A stretch of 33,860 nucleotides of DNA from Pseudomonadota bacterium (GTDB taxonomy: Bacteria > Pseudomonadota > Alphaproteobacteria > Rhizobiales > Pleomorphomonadaceae): contig JAEZHI010000052.1 in NCBI GenBank assembly GCA_023436885.1, positions 1-33,860 of the forward strand, in the 5' to 3' direction. Shown here piece by piece: positions 1-9,688 of this stretch (positions within the stretch are counted from its first letter, which is position 1; the number at the start of each line of letters is the position of its first letter). The translations under genes were made by a program, and so were the position numbers. Below the pieces are notes generated by a model. The model saw nothing but the letters and a program-made list of their open reading frames with translations. It did not search any database and was not told the DNA's origin.

Positions 1-76
1 GTCGATGATGCAGGGCGGCATGCCCATGATGATGATGTGCGGCGGCATGCCGATGATGTGCGGCACGATGGCCTGA
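1..76 (+). CDS. 3' end of a methionine-rich protein gene (partial, cut by window edge)
   Basis: The first 76 bases are the last 24 codons and stop (TGA at 74-76) of the same Met/Cys-rich protein that is complete at 33483-33848. Bases 1-88 are identical to the last 88 bases of the window, including 12 bases after the stop. If the molecule is circular this is the same gene; otherwise it is the end of a second copy. The visible tail carries runs such as PMMMMCGGMPMMCG. An intrinsic terminator follows directly at 102-131, so the gene is probably the last of its transcript. Confidence 0.85.
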   Translation, partial: SMMQGGMPMMMMCGGMPMMCGTMA

Positions 77-88
77 CCGTCAGCCAGC
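1..88. repeat. 88-bp terminal direct repeat, left copy
   Basis: Identical to 33773-33860, base for base. It starts inside the Met-rich reading frame and ends 12 bases past its stop codon. The match runs to the very end of the window, so its true length on the right is unknown. It may mark circular closure, two gene copies, or an assembly overlap. Confidence 0.95.
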
Positions 89-101
89 AATGATCATCGA
101 G

Positions 102-131
102 AGGGCCGCGGGCACATGTCCGCGGCCTTTT
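102..131 (+). terminator. Rho-independent terminator of the Met-rich gene
   Basis: GGCCGCGG (104-111) pairs perfectly with CCGCGGCC (120-127) across an 8-base loop. An outer A-T pair and a wobble pair extend the stem, and TTTT then CGTTT follows. It lies 26 bases after the Met-rich stop codon and is the clearest intrinsic terminator in the left part of the window. Confidence 0.85.
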
Positions 132-352
132 CGTTTGTGAGCGTCTTCGATTATTGGGCGATGGACGTGGGGGTATTTGCCTGCCTCAGCCCAAACATTG
201 AATTCAAGCCAGTGCATTTTGACTGGCACTTTGGCCTACATGCGCTTCATGGCCGACCAGATCGGCTGCGGGCGGGCTCCGTCCGAAGTGATGCATTTCG
301 CTCCGAAGATAGCTGAGGGTCGATTTCCCGCGTTGCAAGGAGGAATGGCAGG

Positions 353-374
353 CCGACAAACGCGGGCTTGTCGG
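353..374 (-). terminator. Stem-loop after the VOC gene, possible terminator
   Basis: CCGACAA (353-359) and TTGTCGG (368-374) form a perfect 7-bp stem with an 8-base loop, 28 bases past the stop of the minus-strand VOC gene. No U-tract follows on that strand, so termination is only suggested. The rest of 132-401 shows no convincing gene: short open frames there lack ribosome sites and recognisable protein character. A weak inverted repeat, GCCAGT/ACTGGC, lies at 208-227. Confidence 0.4.
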
Positions 375-401
375 TTCAGTCCGTTCTCGCGCCTTCGCTA
401 T

Positions 402-854
402 TCAGATGCCCTTTATTTTCTTCTCTATGAGTTCAATGATCAAGCCTTCTTCGGGCGTCCGCATGTAGACGATGCGTGAGCCCGTATTCGGCCCCTGGTC
501 AATGACGATAAGATCGCCGACCTGATCGAGTGGCCATGCGCGGGCCTTTTCCAGCATTCCGTCCATATCGGTAACATTCATCGCCATGTGCAGCGAGCCG
601 AAGTCGCAGGGACGGGGCCGATAGTCGTTGTTCCCGTCGGGTACCGAATAGCAGAGGAGCTCGATGTTGGTCGCTCCATTGCGCATATAGGCGATTTCGA
701 CCGTGACGCCCGGTACGCCGATGACCGCCGAGATGATCGCCGGATCGCGCGGCGCGCGCGAGAAAGTCTCGAAGCCGAACAAGTCGCGGAACATCGCCTC
801 GGCGCGATCGAGATCCTTCACGGTAATACCGGTATGATTGACGGTCACTGACAT
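402..854 (-). CDS. VOC-superfamily protein (glyoxalase/dioxygenase fold)
   Basis: A 150-residue protein with the two beta-alpha-beta-beta-beta modules of the vicinal oxygen chelate superfamily. The usual four metal-ligand positions are all filled: His7 (NHTGI), Glu65 (NIELL), His89 (LHMAM) and Glu141 (IIELIE). It is therefore likely an active metalloenzyme of the lactoylglutathione lyase, epimerase or dioxygenase kind; the fold does not reveal the substrate. The ATG at 852-854 follows a GGAAAG ribosome site. It lies 66 bases downstream of the GntR regulator on the same strand, so the two are probably co-transcribed. A role in handling an aldehyde or keto intermediate of the neighbouring sugar route is inference only. 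Confidence 0.8.
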   Translation of the reverse strand: MSVTVNHTGITVKDLDRAEAMFRDLFGFETFSRAPRDPAIISAVIGVPGVTVEIAYMRNGATNIELLCYSVPDGNNDYRPRPCDFGSLHMAMNVTDMDGMLEKARAWPLDQVGDLIVIDQGPNTGSRIVYMRTPEEGLIIELIEKKIKGI

Positions 855-920
855 TGACTGCTTTCCGGTTGGCTTAAAATCGTGCGCTCTTTCTGGCGAA
901 CACTTCCCAATAGGGGTCGT

Positions 921-1706
921 TCAAGCCCGAGAGGACTCCCCCGCGCGTCGCCTGGACGTCGGCGTATGCACTTCTCCCTCGCGGTCTTGTCTGGCCTGAC
1001 GCACCGCCAAGCGTAGCTGGCGCGGTTCGAAGGCGGGATCGACCTGGGCGATGATGGTCAAGGCGATCCGCGCGTAGTGCTCGGCCAGCAGGTGGGCCAG
1101 TTGTTCGCCGTCGCGCTTTTCGCAGGCGCCGAGAATGGCCCGGTGCTCGTCATGCGATTGCTGGTATGAGCTGGGCTGCACCAGATAGAGCCGGCGATAG
1201 CGTTCGGCGTGCTCGTTGAGCCGCGCCGAATAATCGGCGTGACGCGGCCCTGCGAGCCGGATCGGGACCATGTGGAATTGCCGGTGCGCTACGTCGAACT
1301 CGACAAAGAGCTCGGGGGAGCTGCTGGCGATCATCGCATCGATGCAGCCCCGCATTTCGGCGATGTCGGCATCGGTGAGATCGGCTGCGGTCGAGCGCAC
1401 CGTCATCGTGTCGAGCTTGATGCGTAGCGCGTAGAGTTCGTCGAGGTCGGAAAGGGACGTCGGCGAGATGACGATCTGGCGACCGCGTTCGGAGGTGATC
1501 AGTCCCTCCTTCTCGATGAGGCGAAGAGCCTCTCGAACGGGGGTTCGGCTGAGCCCAAGCTGATCGGCGATCTTGACCTGCGACAGTCGCTTGCCCGGGA
1601 GAAGGACGCCTTCGAGGATGGCGGAGCGGATACGCTCATATGCGTCCATCATCCGGACGCCCGGTGCAGTGTCCGTCAACCCGGAATGTTGCGTTTCACT
1701 ACTCAT
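921..1706 (-). CDS. GntR-family transcriptional regulator, FCD (FadR) subgroup
   Basis: A 261-residue regulator counted from the ATG at 1704-1706; an upstream TTG at 1730 is in frame but less likely. The N-terminal winged helix (roughly residues 20-85) carries the GntR signature GLSRTPVREALRLIEKEG. The all-alpha FCD ligand domain contains FDVAHRQFH and HDEHRAIL, which supply the Asp/His residues that usually bind a metal and an organic acid. FCD regulators commonly sense sugar acids or central carboxylates, which fits the sugar-acid genes at 2-11.8 kb. The C-terminal tail (about 25 residues, rich in Arg, Glu and Ser) looks disordered. Likely the local repressor of the sugar cassette; its operator is not proven. 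Confidence 0.88.
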   Translation of the reverse strand: MSSETQHSGLTDTAPGVRMMDAYERIRSAILEGVLLPGKRLSQVKIADQLGLSRTPVREALRLIEKEGLITSERGRQIVISPTSLSDLDELYALRIKLDTMTVRSTAADLTDADIAEMRGCIDAMIASSSPELFVEFDVAHRQFHMVPIRLAGPRHADYSARLNEHAERYRRLYLVQPSSYQQSHDEHRAILGACEKRDGEQLAHLLAEHYARIALTIIAQVDPAFEPRQLRLAVRQARQDREGEVHTPTSRRRAGESSRA

Positions 1707-2118
1707 CGTTGAATCCCGCGGACTCGCCAAATGCCCGATCTCGTCGCGAAATGCTTAATTCTTGCGAGAGAGCGGATGGTAATCTGTGTGCAGAAACAGG
1801 CTGCTTTTCAAGAGTCATTTACGGTCCATATACCCCACTGCACGGCGAAACACTATCTGCCGGATTCGCTGTTTTCCTCGATAAACGTCTCAATCCATCT
1901 GACGGAGCCTGCCGATCGAGTCCCAATGAGCAGGCCTGAGGAGCGTGATTGGCACGGTGGAAGAACTTGATGCGCTACGCAGTTCTGAAGATGGCTGCCG
2001 ACGGGAGTTGGGACTGGTTGGCGACCGGCTCATTCCGACATCGACAGAGTGGCAGATCTGCCCGGTCTGTTCCATAACCCTACGTTGTCGGATCCGGGCC
2101 GACGGCCCGGGCCGTTTC
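1707..2118. other. Intergenic region, 412 bp, upstream of the GntR gene
   Basis: It holds the presumed promoter of the GntR-VOC unit and the downstream flank of the sulfurtransferase gene. I see no convincing gene. A short plus-strand frame at 1969-2076 reads like a PAS-domain fragment (DGSWDW), but it is too short and has no ribosome site. A GC hairpin at 2094-2110 is listed separately. Confidence 0.6.
2094..2110 (-). terminator. GC stem-loop directly after the sulfurtransferase gene
   Basis: CCGGGCC (2094-2100) and GGCCCGG (2104-2110) form a 7-bp stem with a 3-base loop, 8 bases past the stop codon. An overlapping palindrome CGGCCCGGGCCG lies at 2103-2114. There is no U-tract on the minus strand, so it may be an mRNA end stabiliser rather than a true terminator. 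Confidence 0.4.
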
Positions 2119-2976
2119 TCAGCGCGGCTTGGTCAGCTTCGGCGTGTCCGGCTGCTGCCCCCATTCGTGCCACGAACCGTCATAAAGCCGCCAGTTGAAA
2201 TGGCCGATCTCTTCCAGCATGAAGCCGAGAATGGATGCAGTGACGCCGGAACCACAGGTGGTGATCACCTCGCCGGAGAGATCGACGCCGCGTTCGGCGA
2301 AGATCTGGGCTGCCCGCTCCGGGCTGACAAAGCGGTGCGAGGGCGCCGGTTCGAAGAACAGGGCCCAGGGGGTGTTGATCGCACCCGGCATGTAGCCGGA
2401 AGCGACGCCGGGATAGCCCGATCCCTCATGACCATCGAAGCGCGCCGCAGTCCGGGCATCGATGATCGCGGCGCCGCCATGGTCGACGATCTGCCGCACC
2501 TCGGCGATCGAGGCCACCCGCTTTTCGTCGGCTTGCGCGGGGAAGTCACGTGGGGGAACGGGCGCGGCATCGCCCGTTTCGATCTCGCGCCCCTCGGCCA
2601 GCCACTTGCGCCAGCCACCGTTGAGAATTCTGATGCGGTCATGTCCGAAGGTCCGGAACATCCACCAAAGTCGGGCGGACACATAGCCGGCGTCATAGAC
2701 GATGACGTCTGTCGCCTCACCGATGCCGAGACGACCGACCTGCTCGGCGAAAACCGACGACGTCGGCAGCATGTTGACGTAGGGCGAGTGAGGGTCGGAA
2801 ATGTCGGTCAGGTCGATGAACCGGGCGCCGGGGATGTGACCGGCGCGAAAGTCGTCAATGGCATGCTTTCCTGCGTCGGGGAGGTACCACGAGCAATCCA
2901 GCACCACCCGATCGGCGTTGGGCTCCTTGGCCAGCAAACTCGCCAGTTCATCCGTCTCGATAAGCCATTTGCTCAT
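2119..2976 (-). CDS. sseA: 3-mercaptopyruvate sulfurtransferase (double rhodanese)
   Basis: A 285-residue tandem-rhodanese protein. The N-terminal domain is structural, and the C-terminal domain carries the active-site loop CGSGVTA with the catalytic cysteine at residue 241. That loop is the form seen in SseA-type 3-mercaptopyruvate sulfurtransferases rather than the CRxGx[R/T] loop of thiosulfate sulfurtransferases. The enzyme moves a sulfane sulfur from a mercapto acid to cyanide or a thiol acceptor in the cytoplasm. It starts 9 bases after the SDR stop, so the two form one operon read away from the sugar ABC genes. Its presence beside sugar-acid enzymes suggests that the imported substrate, or a product of it, carries sulfur; that link is inference. 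Confidence 0.88.
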   Translation of the reverse strand: MSKWLIETDELASLLAKEPNADRVVLDCSWYLPDAGKHAIDDFRAGHIPGARFIDLTDISDPHSPYVNMLPTSSVFAEQVGRLGIGEATDVIVYDAGYVSARLWWMFRTFGHDRIRILNGGWRKWLAEGREIETGDAAPVPPRDFPAQADEKRVASIAEVRQIVDHGGAAIIDARTAARFDGHEGSGYPGVASGYMPGAINTPWALFFEPAPSHRFVSPERAAQIFAERGVDLSGEVITTCGSGVTASILGFMLEEIGHFNWRLYDGSWHEWGQQPDTPKLTKPR

Positions 2977-2985
2977 GATGATACC

Positions 2986-3801
2986 TCAGCGCTTGATGGC
3001 GGGGCGGCGGGGAGCCTCGACCCAGCTGGCGCCGCTCAGGACGCCGCCATCGACAACCACATTCTGGCCAGTGATGTAACGGGAGGCCGGCGCGACCAGA
3101 TAAAGCGCGGTCGTGATCAGATCCTCGGGTACGGCCAGACGGCCCTGCGGGATGAAGTTGGCGAACCAGTCGGCGCGATAGTCGTCATCCCAGAGTGGAC
3201 GGGTGAATTCCGTCTGCACGAAGCCCGGTTCGATGGCGTTGACCTGAATGTTGTCGCCGGCCCACTCGTGCGCCTGCGAGCGCGTCAGCGAGGTGACGGC
3301 CGCCTTGGTCGCCGCATAGACCGAGATGGTGTCGAAAGAGATGTTCGCGGAGAGCGAGCTGAAGTGCAGGATCTTGCCGCCACCCTGCGCCTTCATCACC
3401 CTGTGAACCGTCTGCGACAGGAAATAGACCGAACGCAGATTGACCGAAGCGATGGCATCGAAATCCTCTGCCGCGATGTCAGCGATCGGCTTACGGCGGT
3501 TGGTACCCTGAAGGTTTACGAGAATATCGATGCGGCCGGTGACCGCCTTTGCATCATCGACCAGTTTTGCCGCCGAATCCACCTCGCTCAAATCGGCTTG
3601 TAACCCGGTGAACTCCAGCCCCGTCGTTTCGAACCTGCTGGCCAGGCGGTCGATCCGCTCCTGCGACAGATCGTGGACGATCACCTTCGCTCCGGCCTTG
3701 GCAAAGGCTTCCGAGATCGCCGAGCCTATGGCGCCGGCGCCGCCGGCGATAAGGGCGGTTTTGCCATTGAGAGAGAATAGGTCTGAGAGGTAGGCGGACA
3801 T
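2986..3801 (-). CDS. SDR-family NAD(P)-dependent dehydrogenase
   Basis: A 271-residue short-chain dehydrogenase. I chose the ATG at 3799-3801 because AAGGAAG precedes it and the protein then begins in the normal SDR way; a longer frame to 3888 adds an uncharacteristic basic leader. Cofactor loop GGAGAIG (20-26), Asn121, Ser149, Tyr162 and Lys166 (YAATK) make up the catalytic tetrad. The usual NNAG motif is NLQG (96-99), an uncommon variant. Its overall pattern resembles sugar-acid dehydrogenases of the gluconate 5-dehydrogenase/KduD kind, so oxidation of an aldonate hydroxyl is plausible. First gene of the operon with the sulfurtransferase, divergent from the sugar ABC operon. Confidence 0.85.
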   Translation of the reverse strand: MSAYLSDLFSLNGKTALIAGGAGAIGSAISEAFAKAGAKVIVHDLSQERIDRLASRFETTGLEFTGLQADLSEVDSAAKLVDDAKAVTGRIDILVNLQGTNRRKPIADIAAEDFDAIASVNLRSVYFLSQTVHRVMKAQGGGKILHFSSLSANISFDTISVYAATKAAVTSLTRSQAHEWAGDNIQVNAIEPGFVQTEFTRPLWDDDYRADWFANFIPQGRLAVPEDLITTALYLVAPASRYITGQNVVVDGGVLSGASWVEAPRRPAIKR

Positions 3802-4164
3802 CCTGGTCTTCCTTTGCGTTATTTGCAGCCGTCCGGGAGCAGTCGATGCGGGCGCTCTGCGGTCAAATGCCCGGCTCTGAGCCGACAAATGTGTCTACAG
3901 AAATTGGGCCGTCGAGAAAATTATTCCGCATTCTTTCTGTATTCCGAACGGTCGTCTCTGCAAGATGGCGAGGCATTCCAATTTGGTGAGCCTTTAGGGG
4001 ATATACAACCTTAATATGCTGGAAATTATAAGAAATTTTCTCCCGCAAAAAGGTGAAAAGTAGACGGTTGTTTTTCCCGAAGTTCGGAAAGAAGCGAAAT
4101 TGCGTTCTTTATGCGCTCTTCAAAAACGGCAAACTGAGTACAGTTTACAGCAGGAGCAGTCATT
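3802..4164. promoter_or_regulatory. Divergent promoter region between the SDR and sugar-uptake operons
   Basis: A 363-bp region, strongly AT-rich between about 3900 and 4110, serving operons on both sides. It contains three short dyads: AGAAA-T-TTTCT at 4031-4041, CCGAA-G-TTCGG at 4077-4087 and AAACTG-AGTA-CAGTTT at 4131-4146. No gene is evident in it. The GntR regulator nearby is the natural candidate to act here. Confidence 0.65.
4131..4146. promoter_or_regulatory. 16-bp inverted repeat, candidate operator
   Basis: AAACTG (4131-4136) and CAGTTT (4141-4146) are perfect inverted halves around AGTA. It ends 5 bases before the AGGAG ribosome site (4152-4156) of the binding-protein gene, where a bound repressor would block transcription or translation. 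Confidence 0.5.
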
Positions 4165-5135
<971 letters not shown>

Positions 5136-5139
<4 letters not shown>

Positions 5140-6719
5140 CCATCGGTGGCTCCGTTCAGTGGGCCGTGGGGCAGGAGTCGGGGCGAAATCATCGCCCCGG
5201 CTTCCCGCTTTTGGGGCTTCCGGTGCTTGAAGCCCAAGCGCTGGTAAAGCGCTTCTTCGGCGTCACAGTCCTTGACGGTGTGTCGCTGGCGCTGGCGCCG
5301 AGCGAGGTCCGCGCGCTGCTCGGCGAGAACGGCGCTGGCAAGTCCACGGTGATCAACCTTATTTCCGGCGTGCATCAGCCGGACGGCGGTGAACTGCGTT
5401 TCGATGGCGAGCACGTCAGGTTCGCCCGCCCGCTCGACGCGGACCGGGCCGGCATCAGCGTGATCAGGCAGGAGCTGTCGCTGTTTCCCGATCTCTCGGT
5501 CGCAGAGGCCATCTTCGCCGGCCATCTACCGGTCAACGCCCTCGGTTTTGTCGACTGGAAGCGCATGCGTGAGGTCGCCGGTCAGGCGCTGTCCCGGCTT
5601 GGTCTTGCCATTGATGTGCGGGCTCCGGTCTCGGGCCTGTCGATCGCCCAGCAGCAGATGGTCGAAGTCGCGCGCGCACTCACCCGCAAGTCGCGCGTCG
5701 TCATCATGGACGAGCCGACTGCCTCGCTATCCCCCAACGAGGTCGCCCATCTCGGAGACATCATCGCCCAGCTGTCCGACGAGGGCGTGGCGGTGCTCTA
5801 CGTCAGCCACCGTCTTGATGAAGTCCGCGCCTTCTGTTCGACCTATACCGTGCTACGCGACGGCAGGGCCGTGTCGTCCGGGAATGTGGCGGATACCGAC
5901 ATTCCCTCGCTGATCCGCGACATGGCCGGTCGGGACATCGAGATCGGCAGGCATAGTGCGGTTCGCGTGCCTGGCAAGCCGGTGCTCGAAGTTCGCGGCC
6001 TCGCGTCGCCGCATCTTGCCGGCAGCGTGCAGCGGGTGCGCGACGTGAGCTTTTCAGTGCGGGCAGGCGAGATCGTCGGGCTGGCCGGCATCATCGGCGC
6101 CGGTCGAACCGAGACGGCACGGATGATCTTCGGTCTCGATCCGATCGGCGGAGGGGAGATCCTATTCGAGGAAAAACCGTTTGTTCCGGGCTCACCTGTC
6201 GCAGCCATGGCGGCCGGAGTCGGCTACGTGTCGGAGGATCGCAAGGGGCTGTCGATTCTGCCCACCCGCTCGGTGGTCGACAACTTCGCACTGGCCAGCG
6301 CGGTCCCGGCTCGCGCGCTCGGCTTCAACGACAAGGCTTCTGAAGAGACGGTGCTGTCCGGCTTTGTCAAGCGCCTCGGGATTCGGGCAGCGAGTCTGCA
6401 GTCGACCATTGCCACGCTATCGGGCGGCAATCAGCAGAAAGTCGTCCTGGCGCGCTGGGTCGCCCGCCAGCCGAAACTCCTGATCATCGACGAGCCCACC
6501 CGTGGCATCGACGTCGGGGCGAAAGAGGACGTCCACGCGTTGATCCGCGATATCGCCTCCCAGGGCGTTGCCGTGCTGCTGATCTCCTCCGACCTGCCCG
6601 AGATCATGACGCTGTCCGACCGGATCATCACCCTCCGGGAGGGCGAGACCACATCCGAGCAGGATGCCGCAGCGGCCACATTCGAAGGCCTGATGGCAAG
6701 CATGACCCGCCATGACTGA
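5136..6719 (+). CDS. Sugar ABC transporter ATP-binding protein, two ATPase domains (RbsA/MglA type)
   Basis: A fused double ATPase, 527 residues from the ATG at 5136. The first domain has Walker A GENGAGKST, signature LSIAQQQ and Walker B VVIMDEPTASL. The second has the degenerate P-loop GAGRTE that is normal for this family, signature LSGGNQQKVVLARW and Walker B LLIIDEPTRGID. The first 29 residues do not look like the family, and a stem-loop falls within them. The GTG at 5223, giving a protein that begins LEAQALVKRF, is a good alternative start although its ribosome site is weak. It energises the permease encoded next. Confidence 0.92.
5180..5198 (+). promoter_or_regulatory. Intercistronic stem-loop after the binding-protein gene
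   Basis: GGGGCGA (5180-5186) and TCGCCCC (5192-5198) form a perfect 7-bp stem with a 5-base loop. It sits 41 bases past the binding-protein stop. Such hairpins commonly protect the upstream mRNA and lower expression of downstream transporter genes. Its presence supports a start for the ATPase later than the overlapping ATG at 5136. Confidence 0.55.
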
Positions 6720-7755
6720 TGTGCCCGGAATTCAAGGAACACCGACAATGAGCAGAAGCTCGACAGATGGCTTTTCCCGTACCAGCCTATTTTCGTTACT
6801 CGGCAAGCTTGCGCCGCTCATCTTCTTGCTGGTCCTCGCGCTTATCTTCGCGAGTTTGCAGCCGCGCTTTCTGATGCCGCTCAACCTGTTCAACATCCTG
6901 CGCCAGGTGTCCATCTACGGCATCATCGCGGTGGGCATGACCTTCGTCATCCTGATCCGGGGAATCGACCTTTCGGTCGGCGCACTGGTCGCCATGTCCG
7001 GGCTCTGCGCCGCCGTTGTGGCCCATGGCGGGATCGACGGTCGCTTCGTCCTTACTTCCGACGGTACGGGCTTTCATTGGGCGCTGGCCGCGCTGGCGGC
7101 CATTCTTGCCGGCTTGATTGCCGGACTTCTGCAAGGCGCCGTGGTGGCATGGCTTTCCGTTCCGGCCTTCGTCGTGACCCTCGGTGGCATGACGGTGTTC
7201 CGAGGCATCGCACTGACTATCGGCAACGGCGGACCGATCTCAGGATTCGACGATGCCTTTGGCTGGTGGGGGCGAGGCATGATCGGGCCGGTGCCGGTGC
7301 CGGTCATCATCCTGGCCGTCGCCGTTCTGCTCGCCCATGTCGTGCTGACCCAGACCCGATTCGGGCGTTCCGTTTATGCAGTCGGCTCCAATCCTGACGC
7401 TGCGCGACTTTCCGGGATCAACGTCGAGCGGGTCACAGTGCTGGTTTACGGACTGATCGGCTTCTGCTCCGGCCTCGGCGGTTTCGTTCTGTCTTCGCGC
7501 CTGAATTCGGCGGAAGCCGTGGCCGGTAGCGGCTACGAGCTGACCGCCATCGCCGCCGTGGTGATCGGCGGAACCAGTCTTTACGGCGGTACCGGCGGCG
7601 TCGCCGGAACCGTGATCGGCGCGCTGTTGACCGGCGTTCTTCTCAACGGCCTGGTGATCCTCAACGTCTCGCCCTACACCCAGCAGATTCTGGTCGGACT
7701 GATCATCATCGCCGCCGTTGCCTTTGACCACTTCACAAAGAGGCAGAGCCGATGA
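6712..7755 (+). CDS. Sugar ABC transporter permease (RbsC type)
   Basis: A hydrophobic protein of 347 residues with about eight to ten membrane segments, belonging to the BPD_transp_2 permeases. The family segment RGIDLSVGALVAMSG is present around residues 84-98, and a second typical segment, GGTSLYGGTGGVAGT, lies near the C-terminus. It overlaps the ATPase gene by 8 bases. An internal ATG at 6748, preceded by AAGGA, is a likely alternative start that removes 12 residues. It forms the membrane channel for the sugar captured by the binding protein. Confidence 0.92.
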   Translation: MTDVPGIQGTPTMSRSSTDGFSRTSLFSLLGKLAPLIFLLVLALIFASLQPRFLMPLNLFNILRQVSIYGIIAVGMTFVILIRGIDLSVGALVAMSGLCAAVVAHGGIDGRFVLTSDGTGFHWALAALAAILAGLIAGLLQGAVVAWLSVPAFVVTLGGMTVFRGIALTIGNGGPISGFDDAFGWWGRGMIGPVPVPVIILAVAVLLAHVVLTQTRFGRSVYAVGSNPDAARLSGINVERVTVLVYGLIGFCSGLGGFVLSSRLNSAEAVAGSGYELTAIAAVVIGGTSLYGGTGGVAGTVIGALLTGVLLNGLVILNVSPYTQQILVGLIIIAAVAFDHFTKRQSR

Positions 7756-9683
7756 GCCGCGACATTCTTCTGACCGGTACGCCCATTATCGAGGCGGCCG
7801 TTCGTCCTTTGCGGGCAGGCCCGCTGGAAGCCGTGTTCGACGCCGGTGCCTTGCGCTGGATACGCTGGAACGGGGTCGAGGTCCTGCGCTCCATTACATT
7901 TCTCATTCGAACACCGGGCTGGGGTACGCCGCCGGCCGTGATCACCGTGCTCGACGTTGCCGAGGAGGCGACCGGCTTCTCCGTCTCCTTCGAAGCGCAT
8001 TACGGCACGCCGGGCGCAGGCGTGCGAGCGTCCATCGAGCTGAAGGGCGAGGCTGGCGGCAAGGTAAGCGCCCAAGCGGCCATCCATGCCGAGGCGCCCT
8101 TCGATACCAATCGCACGGGCTTCGTCGTTCTTTACCCGCTCGATGGGTTCGCCGGCACCGAAGTGCATGTCGAGCACGCCTCCGCGCCGCCGCGTGACAT
8201 GATCATCCCGGCGCAGATCTCGCCAGGCCAGCCGGTGATGGACATTCGAGCCATCACGCACAGGCCGGTTCCCGGTTTGACCGTGGAGACGCGCTTTGAC
8301 GGCGATATCTTCGAGATGGAAGATCATCGCAACTGGTCGGACGCGTCGTTCAAGACCTACAGTCGCCCGATCGGCTTGCCTTATCCTTATAAGTTGACGC
8401 CGGACGCGCCGCTCAGCCAGTCGGTGACGGTGAGCATTGTCGATGATGGTGCGACCAGTCTCTCGGTGTCGGCTGTGTCCACGCCGGCCATCGATGCCCA
8501 GCGCCTGCCGGAGTATGCGTTGCCTCTCGACAGGCTTGCCGACGCCGAGGCCGCACTCGCTTGGTCCGGAGCCCTGCGTCACCTTGCGCCGGGGTGGCTG
8601 CTGCTGCGCCATGATGCGACGCGGGAAGCTGCCGATGCCGATTTGTCGCCGCTTGCTAGGCTCGTTGCATTGACGGGCGCAAGCCTTGAGGTGCAGGCGG
8701 TCCTGGCAAGCGAGACGGACCATGCCGTTGCCACCGAGATCGCCGCGCTGGCGGCACGGTTCGTCGGTGCCGGAATTAAGGTTGGTCGGATTGGCGCCTT
8801 TGCCAAGATCGACGAGCAGAGCTTTCAGCCCGGCGAGGCGCGCCCGCCTCACCCCTCCGAGGCGGCCATAGCCTCCGGTCTGGCCAGATCTTTTCCCGAC
8901 GCCGCTCGGATCGGCGGAACGCCGGCTTTCTTCACCGAGTTCAACCGCAAGCGTCCGACACCCTCGCTTTGGCAGGGATTGAGCTTTGCCTCGGCACCGA
9001 CGGTGCACGCCGCCGATGACGCCTCGGTGGTCGAAACGCTGCAGTCGTTGCCGCATATCCTCGCCTCGGCCAAAGCACTCGCGGGTGGTCTGCCGTTGTC
9101 GATCGGGCCGATCGGCATCGGCGCCCGCATCAATCCCTACGGGCCTGGCCCGGTCGTGAACGCACCAGAAGCGCGCGAAGGCATGGCGGCGCGCGATCCG
9201 CGCCAGCGTGGTCTTTTCGCCGCCGCGTGGACGGTCGGCTATTTGACGGCGATTGCCCGGTTTGCCCCTGCGCGTTTCGGCTTCGGCACGCCGGTTGGGC
9301 CGTTTGGCCTGATATCGACCCGTCAGGACTACGCCCGCCCTTTCTGGGATAGTTTGCCCGAGGGGGCGCTTTACCCGCTCTACCACGTTGCCAGCCGCAT
9401 CTCGGCTGCCGCCGGAAGTCTGCTTCTGGAGGCAAGCCTACAAGATGGCATTGCGCGCCTCGTCTGGCGTCGCGGTGGACGGCGCGAGGCGCTGATCGCC
9501 AACCTGACGGCCCAACCGCGTGCCTTGCCGCTCGCAGAGTTTAATCAGCCACGCATTTCTTTGCTCGATGCCGCGAGTGTCGAACTTTTCAGCCGCGATC
9601 CCGGAGCGCTGGTACCTGGGACGAAAGACCTGGCGGCCGAGCTGGACGCCTATGCGGTTTGTGCACTCGCAGAGGAAGGATGA
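7752..9683 (+). CDS. apnL: D-apionate lactonase-like protein
   Basis: A 643-residue cytoplasmic protein starting in a 4-base overlap (ATGA) with the permease. I recognise it as a member of the ApnL family: an N-terminal beta-rich domain, a central TIM-barrel-like part and a C-terminal beta domain. Segments typical of the family as I recall them are NRTGFVVLYP (120-129), ISPGQPVMDIRAITH (156-170) and FEMEDHRNWSDASFKTY (187-203). ApnL opens D-apionolactone to D-apionate in D-apiose catabolism. The flanking aldose-oxidising enzymes supply the lactone, which supports lactonase activity. Whether the sugar is apiose or another pentose-like aldose is open, because the usual later apionate enzymes are absent here. 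Confidence 0.72.
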   Translation: MSRDILLTGTPIIEAAVRPLRAGPLEAVFDAGALRWIRWNGVEVLRSITFLIRTPGWGTPPAVITVLDVAEEATGFSVSFEAHYGTPGAGVRASIELKGEAGGKVSAQAAIHAEAPFDTNRTGFVVLYPLDGFAGTEVHVEHASAPPRDMIIPAQISPGQPVMDIRAITHRPVPGLTVETRFDGDIFEMEDHRNWSDASFKTYSRPIGLPYPYKLTPDAPLSQSVTVSIVDDGATSLSVSAVSTPAIDAQRLPEYALPLDRLADAEAALAWSGALRHLAPGWLLLRHDATREAADADLSPLARLVALTGASLEVQAVLASETDHAVATEIAALAARFVGAGIKVGRIGAFAKIDEQSFQPGEARPPHPSEAAIASGLARSFPDAARIGGTPAFFTEFNRKRPTPSLWQGLSFASAPTVHAADDASVVETLQSLPHILASAKALAGGLPLSIGPIGIGARINPYGPGPVVNAPEAREGMAARDPRQRGLFAAAWTVGYLTAIARFAPARFGFGTPVGPFGLISTRQDYARPFWDSLPEGALYPLYHVASRISAAAGSLLLEASLQDGIARLVWRRGGRREALIANLTAQPRALPLAEFNQPRISLLDAASVELFSRDPGALVPGTKDLAAELDAYAVCALAEEG

Positions 9684-9688
9684 GCCAA

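Noticed and set aside
116..479. Small plus-strand frames at the left end
   Set aside because: They begin inside the terminator or lack ribosome sites, and the longer one runs into the VOC gene on the other strand.
1969..2076. Short plus-strand frame resembling the start of a PAS domain (DGSWDW)
   Set aside because: Only about 35 codons, no ribosome site and no second conserved block; chance resemblance cannot be excluded.
1945..3603. Plus-strand open frame of 552 codons opposite the sulfurtransferase and SDR genes
   Set aside because: It runs antisense through two well-supported genes and has no family resemblance or ribosome site.
7674..9386. Minus-strand open frame of 570 codons opposite the lactonase-like gene
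   Set aside because: Arg/Gly-rich composition typical of antisense frames; the plus-strand gene is coupled to its neighbours by 4-base overlaps.
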